Origin: Haemophilus parahaemolyticus
Lineage (GTDB): Bacteria; Pseudomonadota; Gammaproteobacteria; Enterobacterales; Pasteurellaceae
Direction of reading: 5' to 3'
Length of the DNA stretch: 64,000 nucleotides
Assembly (NCBI RefSeq): GCF_002015035.1
Contig: NZ_MUXY01000022.1
Coordinates: forward strand, 24,629 to 88,628
Part shown: in pieces, positions 59,873 to 64,000 of the stretch
How positions within the stretch are numbered: the first letter of the stretch is position 1
How the letters are laid out: every line of letters begins with the position of its first letter
Notes under the pieces: generated by a model
Told to the model about the DNA's origin: nothing
What the model saw: only the letters and a program-made list of their open reading frames with translations
The model's database searches: none
Position numbers and translations under genes: made by a program

Positions 59873-60763
59873 ATGGCACTTAAAGCCTATCCAACTCCAA
59901 CTTACTGGCAACGTATAAAGATTGCCTGTCACTATCTTTTACCTCAACTTTCCATTACCCGTGTAGCAGGCTGGCTTGCTGAACAAAAATGGGGATCAGT
60001 GACTCATCTCATCATCAAACTCTTTGCAAAACAATATAGCGTAAATTTAAACGAAGCAGAAAAAACAGCCCCTTCAGATTATGCAACCTTTAATGAGTTT
60101 TTCATCCGTCCATTAAAAGCAGGTGTTCGTCCTATCGTAGAAGGCGAAAACACTATCGCTTTACCTGCGGATGGTTGTGTGAGTGAATATGGTAGCATCG
60201 TAGAAAATCAACTTATTCAAGCGAAGGGGCATTTCTTCACACTTGAAACCTTACTTGCTAACGATCTTGAAATGGCAGAAAAATTTAAAAATGGCGATTT
60301 TATTACGACTTATTTATCACCTAGCGATTACCACCGTGTACACATGCCGTGTGATGCCGTGTTAAAAAAAATGATTTATGTCCCAGGAGAACTGTTCTCC
60401 GTAAATCCATTTTTAGCCGAACATGTGCCAAATTTATTTGCACGCAATGAACGAGTAATTTGTGAGTTTGAAACCGCATTTGGACCGATAGTGCAAATTT
60501 TAGTAGGGGCGACCGTTACAGCGAGTATGAGTACTGTATGGGCTGGCATCATCAACCCGCCTCGCCCAAATGAAGTGGTAGAATATCACTATGAAACTGA
60601 AGGTGAAAAAGCAATTCATCTGAAAAAAGGTGAAGAGATGGGGGCATTCCGTTTAGGTTCAACCGTCATCAATCTTTTCCCTAAAAATACGATAACCTTT
60701 GCGAAAGAAATCCAAACTGGCAATAAAACTAGAATGGGAGAATTATTAGGAACTTTAAACTAA
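59873..60763 (+). CDS. psd: Phosphatidylserine decarboxylase proenzyme
   Basis: A 296-residue inner-membrane enzyme that makes phosphatidylethanolamine. The self-cleavage site LGST is near residue 263 and produces the pyruvoyl alpha chain. SPSDYHRVHMP carries the conserved His. It is the last core gene before the IS-flanked accessory segment. Confidence 0.96.
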   Translation: MALKAYPTPTYWQRIKIACHYLLPQLSITRVAGWLAEQKWGSVTHLIIKLFAKQYSVNLNEAEKTAPSDYATFNEFFIRPLKAGVRPIVEGENTIALPADGCVSEYGSIVENQLIQAKGHFFTLETLLANDLEMAEKFKNGDFITTYLSPSDYHRVHMPCDAVLKKMIYVPGELFSVNPFLAEHVPNLFARNERVICEFETAFGPIVQILVGATVTASMSTVWAGIINPPRPNEVVEYHYETEGEKAIHLKKGEEMGAFRLGSTVINLFPKNTITFAKEIQTGNKTRMGELLGTLN

Positions 60764-60794
60764 TAAGTCAAATTCAAAACCTACAATATTATAT

Positions 60795-60830
60795 AATAGC
60801 TACACTATAAAGAAATTGGTGGCTATTTTT
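60795..60830 (+). terminator. psd terminator
   Basis: AATAGCTAC pairs with GTGGCTATT (one G-U pair), 15-base loop, followed by TTT after the stem, 31 bases past the psd stop. Confidence 0.65.
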
Positions 60831-60944
60831 AATGTGCGTAAAATATACATATTTTTTGACTATTTTCCTTCCCCTAAAATTCAGGCTATAGTAGACAAAA
60901 TAGTTGCTAAAAAGAGGGTGATCTGCCCCCAAAAAGTTAGACTG

Positions 60945-61735
60945 TTATTTAAAGGACTGCTTTCGATATTGTATCGAACTCAGTCCTTTTAATTTTAATT
61001 GGATTCGTTCTTCATTATAGTACCAGACATAATCATTGATAACCTTTTCAAGTGCATTAATACCAGTAAACGATTTTCCGTGAAAACACTCCGTTTTCAT
61101 TCACCCAAAAAGCTTTCCATTGCCACATTATCCAAACAATTCCCTTTTCGAGACATACTTTGAGAAATCCTATTTTTCGCTAATAGGCGTTGGTAGCTCG
61201 GCATTTGATAATGGATTCCTTGGTCTGAATGTAATATCAAATTCGTAGTTCTCGGTAATTTTTCCACCGCTTGTAATAGCATTTCTTGCACTAGGGCGAC
61301 GACTTAATCCATAAGCAATCCGTTCATTATTAAAGCAATCTAAAATCGGGGAAAAAGAGCACTTTTCGTCTTTCACGCTAAATTCGGTAATATCGGTCAG
61401 CCACTTCTCATTCGGTTTACTCGCACTAAAATCCCGTTGTAACAGGTTCGGTGCAATTTTGCCTTGTTCACCTTTGTATGAACGATATTTACGCAGTTTC
61501 TTCGTGTGAACTTGCAAACCCATTTCTTCAATCAAGCGTTGTAAACACTTATGGTTCACTTCCACGAGCTTCGCACTGACTCGTTGATAGCCATAATTAG
61601 GCTCTGCCTGCTTAATATCACGAATTCGGGCTTTTACTGTGCTATCTCTATCAGGTTTGGATGAGCGATGATAGAAGAAGGTACTTCGTGTTCATTTCGC
61701 TATAGGTAAAAGTATCTCTAACGGATAATGCTCTC
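60945..61735 (-). pseudogene. IS3-family transposase OrfB, disrupted
   Basis: DDE integrase pieces are present: WLTDITEFSV (first Asp), ILHSDQGIHY (second Asp) and DNVAMESF (Glu). They fall in different frames, with a shift near 61250. A CGA-to-TGA change at about 61098 (compare GRMKTE in the 63-kb copy) and further breaks upstream of 61565 add to this. The tail SPIQYRKQSFK is near 60950. Not able to make an active transposase. Confidence 0.88.
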
Positions 61736-62036
61736 TCAAACTTTGGACTGTTTCTGCCGTTTGGCTTCGTCCCTCTTGATTATTTCGTCCAACTTTTTTA
61801 GAAAAGCAACCTCTGCTTCTAGCTCAAGGATGCGTAGGCATAAACGTTCTTCTTCTGTTTTGGGTGGTAGAGGTATTTTAGCGTATTTGGGTTTCATACT
61901 TGGGCGACCTTTGAGTTTGGGTTGGAGCCCATTTATACCGTTTTTCCGAAAGGCTTTTAACCATTGACTAATGGTTCCACCACTCGCAATACCAAAGTAA
62001 AGCGCAGCATTTTCCATCGAAAATCTACCAGAGAGA
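61736..62036 (-). pseudogene. IS3-family OrfA, N-terminally truncated
   Basis: Encodes the helix-turn-helix region ALYFGIASGGTISQWLKAF and a leucine-zipper-like LRILELEAEVAFLKKLDEII. Upstream codons read ILSGRFS, matching the family, before a stop, so about 10-20 N-terminal residues are gone. An intact 93-codon frame from 62017 remains. Confidence 0.8.
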
Positions 62037-62294
62037 ATGGTTTAAACACCTACTAAAATTCCAATGAAAAGACGCATAAATTACCTATTATTTCTGAAAA
62101 CTTGGGATGGTTTACTATGAAATACAGCAAAATGCGATGAAAAAGTGCAGTTGGAAGATAACATATAAGAGATTCGTAAGTCGTACGGAGAATTTGTACG
62201 GATGATTAAAAATTAATTCCTTTGTTTATTTTATCGTACAAAGAGTTCTATTTTTGTTATAGTATCGGTAATTTAAATCTAAGGCATATTATTT

Positions 62295-63133
62295 ATGAAA
62301 ACATCTATTTATCAATTAAAGTGGGGAACCTTTAATCTTATTGAAGGGGATTTTATTAGCCAATATGCTGCACTTTATGGCGAATGGTCAGATGTAGAAG
62401 TTCAATTTTTTTTGGAAAACCTAAATTCTTCAAGTAATGTCATTGAAGTTGGTTCGAATATTGGAATGCACGCAGTTCCTATTGCAAAGAAAATAAGTGG
62501 GGGGGGGGTAAATTATTTTGTTTTGAACCTCAAAGGGTTATTTTTCAGACACTTTGTGCAAATTTGTCGCTTAATCAATTAACAAATGTTTATGCCTATA
62601 ATTTGGGGGTTAGTGAAAATGAACAGTTGATTGAGATTCCCTCATCAAATTATGATACTGCTTGGAATTATGGGAGTTTTTCATTAGATAAAGGGTTTAG
62701 CACTGAAGATAATTTTGTAGGCCTAGAATCTAAGGAGTTTATAAATGTCATTTCTCTAGATAAACATCCAGAAATTAATCGATTGGCAGGTATAGAACTA
62801 TTAAAAATTGATGCAGAAGGATTTGAGCTAAATGTGTTAAATGGTGCAAAGAATATCATAGATAGGCATAAGCCTATAATTTTTGTAGAAGCTCATATTC
62901 ATCACTCTAATGAGTTGATATCCTATTTGGATAAGATTGGTTATAAGTGTTATTGGTTTATTTCTGAACGTTATCAAAAAAATAACTACTTTAAGCAGGA
63001 GCAATCTCTTGGTGGAATGGACTTTAATTTAGCTTGTTTCCATAAGAGTAAGCTATCAACCTTACCAGAGGAACTACGGACAACACCAAATAATTTATTA
63101 ACTGAAATACCAATAGTAACAAATTTGATCTGA
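62295..63133 (+). pseudogene. FkbM-family methyltransferase, phase-variable (G10, currently off)
   Basis: The ATG at 62295 opens a 95-codon frame with SAM motif I (VIEVGSNIGMHAVPIAKKI), then runs into ten Gs (62499-62508) and stops at 62582. The other frame continues as GKLFCFEPQRVIFQTL, N..LN, VISLDKH, LLKIDAEGFELNVLNGA and FVEAHIHH, the classic FkbM order. With 8 or 11 Gs the two halves join into about 279 residues. The last codons and stop lie in the terminal repeat of the adjacent IS, so the C-terminus may be slightly cut. Such enzymes methylate sugars on surface glycans; the acceptor is unknown. Confidence 0.85.
62499..62508 (+). repeat. G10 homopolymer (slipped-strand contingency tract)
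   Basis: Ten consecutive Gs inside the FkbM coding sequence, in otherwise AT-rich DNA. The reading frame downstream requires 3n+2 Gs, so 10 is an off state. Confidence 0.9.
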
Positions 63134-63479
63134 CCCCAAAAAGTTAGACTGTTATTTAAAGGACTGCTTTCGATATTGTATCGGACTCAGTCCTTTTAAT
63201 TTTAATTGGATTCGTTCTTCATTATAGTACCGTACATAATCATTGATAACCTTTTCCAGTTCATCAATGTTAGCAAACGATTTTCCATGAAAACACTCCG
63301 TTTTCATTCGCCCAAAAAAGCTTTCCATTGCCACATTATCCAAACAATTTTCTTTTCGAGACATACTTTGAGAAATCTTATTTTTCGCTAATAGGCGTTG
63401 ATAGTTCTGCATTTGATAATGGATTTACCGCCAATCTTAATCAGTTAGAGAGTTAGTCTAACTTTTGGGGTACAGATCA
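63126..63479 (-). mobile_element. Internally deleted IS3-family copy with both terminal repeats
   Basis: A 354-bp element. The left end TGATCTGACCCCAAAAAG (63126) and the right end, whose complement reads TGATCTGTACCCCAAAAG (63479), form inverted repeats of about 25 bases. Inside is an open 86-codon fragment of OrfB (63152-63412; SRKENCLDNVAMESFFGRMK, in part), intact where the 61-kb copy has a stop. The rest of orfB and all of orfA are deleted. No clear target duplication. Confidence 0.85.
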
Positions 63480-63510
63480 GAAACCAATATAATAAGAAAT
63501 ATAAAAATCA

Positions 63511-63540
63511 AAAACCCCATACCTTACGATACGGGGTTAT
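63511..63540 (-). terminator. rRNA operon terminator
   Basis: On the minus strand AACCCCGTA pairs with TATGGGGTT, followed by TTTGATTTTT, 20 bases after the 5S 3' end. Confidence 0.85.
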
Positions 63541-63560
63541 TCGCTTTCGCTGTAATTCAA

Positions 63561-63676
63561 TCTGGCGATGCCCTACTCTCACATGGGGAAACCCCACACT
63601 ACCATCGGCATTACGGCATTTTACTTCTGAGTTCGGAATGGATTCAGGTAGAACTACCGCACTATAGTCGCCAGAA
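63561..63676 (-). rRNA. rrf: 5S ribosomal RNA
   Basis: Minus strand, about 116 nt. It starts TCTGGCGACTATAGTGCGG, contains CCGAACTCAGAAGT and GATGGTAGTGTGGGG, and ends GGGCATCGCCAGA, with the ends pairing. Ends are approximate to a few bases. Confidence 0.95.
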
Positions 63677-63814
63677 TATTCTGTTTTAGCCTTGAGCTTC
63701 GTTTCTTACTCTGCTCTGACTTAATATTCTTTTGATTTTATTTTTTGTTCTTCTTTGGCTTTGTTCTTCTCTTCTTAAATTAAAAACAAGCTGTAAAAAC
63801 ACTTGAGCGTTGTA

Positions 63815-64000
63815 TAGTTAAGCCTCTCGGGCAATTAGTATGTGTTAGCTCAACGGCTCGCACCGCTTACACACCACACCTATCTACGTCGTAGTCTCCA
63901 ACAACCCTTACAGTCTTATAAACTGGGAGAACTCATCTCAAGGCAAGTTTCGTGCTTAGATGCTTTCAGCACTTATCTCTTCCGCATGTAGCTACCCGGC
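63815..64000 (-). rRNA. rrl: 23S ribosomal RNA, 3' end only
   Basis: The minus strand ends in the conserved 23S 3' terminus (TGCCCGAGAGGCTTAAC region pairing with the molecule's 5' end). It contains GAGATGAGTTCTCCCAG just upstream. The gene continues past the window edge. The spacer to 5S (63677-63814) holds no tRNA. Confidence 0.93.

Larger units (their letters stand above)
60919..62045 (-). mobile_element. Decayed IS3-family element, 5' end truncated
   Basis: The left end starts with TGATCTGCCCCCAAAAAG, matching the terminal repeat of the 63-kb copy. orfB then orfA follow on the minus strand, both damaged. orfA homology stops near 62045 after an in-frame TAA, and no right terminal repeat is found, so the orfA-proximal end is lost. 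Confidence 0.85.

Noticed and set aside
62295..62582. A separate 95-residue protein
   Set aside because: It is the N-terminal part of the FkbM methyltransferase cut off by the G10 frameshift; the residues after the Gs have no family match.
63677..63814. tRNA gene in the 23S-5S spacer
   Set aside because: No cloverleaf, T-loop or CCA is visible on either strand.

Overview
The window reads as a chromosomal segment of a Pasteurellaceae bacterium from the Actinobacillus pleuropneumoniae/Mannheimia side of the family. The reasons are AT-rich DNA, many copies of the uptake-signal core ACAAGCGGTC (the Apl-type rather than the AAGTGCGGT Haemophilus type), a napFDAGHBC operon without napE, a comNOPQ-recC pseudopilin cluster, oapA, and rpsL-rpsG-fusA-tuf. 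The species cannot be named from the sequence alone. Most genes lie on the minus strand.

Layout. 1-6276: a seven-gene minus-strand operon (fumarase/aspartase-family lyase, GNAT acetyltransferase, amino-acid ABC binding protein, permease, ATPase, MmgE/PrpD protein, M20 deacetylase cut by the window edge). It mirrors the Bacillus yxeKLMNOPQ operon for S-(2-succino)cysteine salvage, but a lyase stands where the monooxygenase would be. 6473-7921: modF. 8022-14416: periplasmic nitrate reductase operon with a perfect FNR box upstream and a repeat element splitting it. 14602-22711: plus-strand housekeeping genes (quinone oxidoreductase, lpxH plus a glycosyltransferase behind a textbook CRP site, rluC, folP, dapE, rsmJ) with mscS opposite. 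22843-30551: SPOR-domain protein, lipoprotein, ptrA, recC. 30618-32745: the four comNOPQ pseudopilins. 32842-38314: fabA, lonB-like ycbZ, matP, tRNA-Thr, mrcB. 38362-39718: a small type II restriction-modification pair. 39879-43017: menB, a spoT lacking its central Cys/helical region, rpoZ. 43243-46866: IS relic, valS, a membrane protein. 46863-47176: a broken yqfB. 47401-54046: accC, accB and the str operon. 54170-55158: a small accessory patch (HTH regulator, 39-residue ORF, lipoprotein). 55228-59076: waaC, waaF, a MliC/OapB-like lipoprotein, oapA. 59341-60763: comE1-like DNA-binding protein and psd. 60919-63479: two decayed IS3-family copies flanking an FkbM-type methyltransferase interrupted by a G10 tract. 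63561-64000: 5S rRNA and the 3' end of 23S rRNA.

How it fits together. The nap operon, menB, modF and a possible fumarate-releasing lyase all suit a host-associated facultative anaerobe using nitrate and fumarate as electron acceptors. comNOPQ and comE1 belong to natural transformation and share the same unusual promoter palindrome (TTTTCGA-N6-TCGAAAA), a likely CRP-S/Sxy site variant. waaC/F, lpxH, the glycosyltransferase, oapA and the phase-variable FkbM gene shape the cell surface. The points most worth checking are the lyase-type succinocysteine operon, the G10 contingency locus, the domain-deleted SpoT and the shared competence palindrome.
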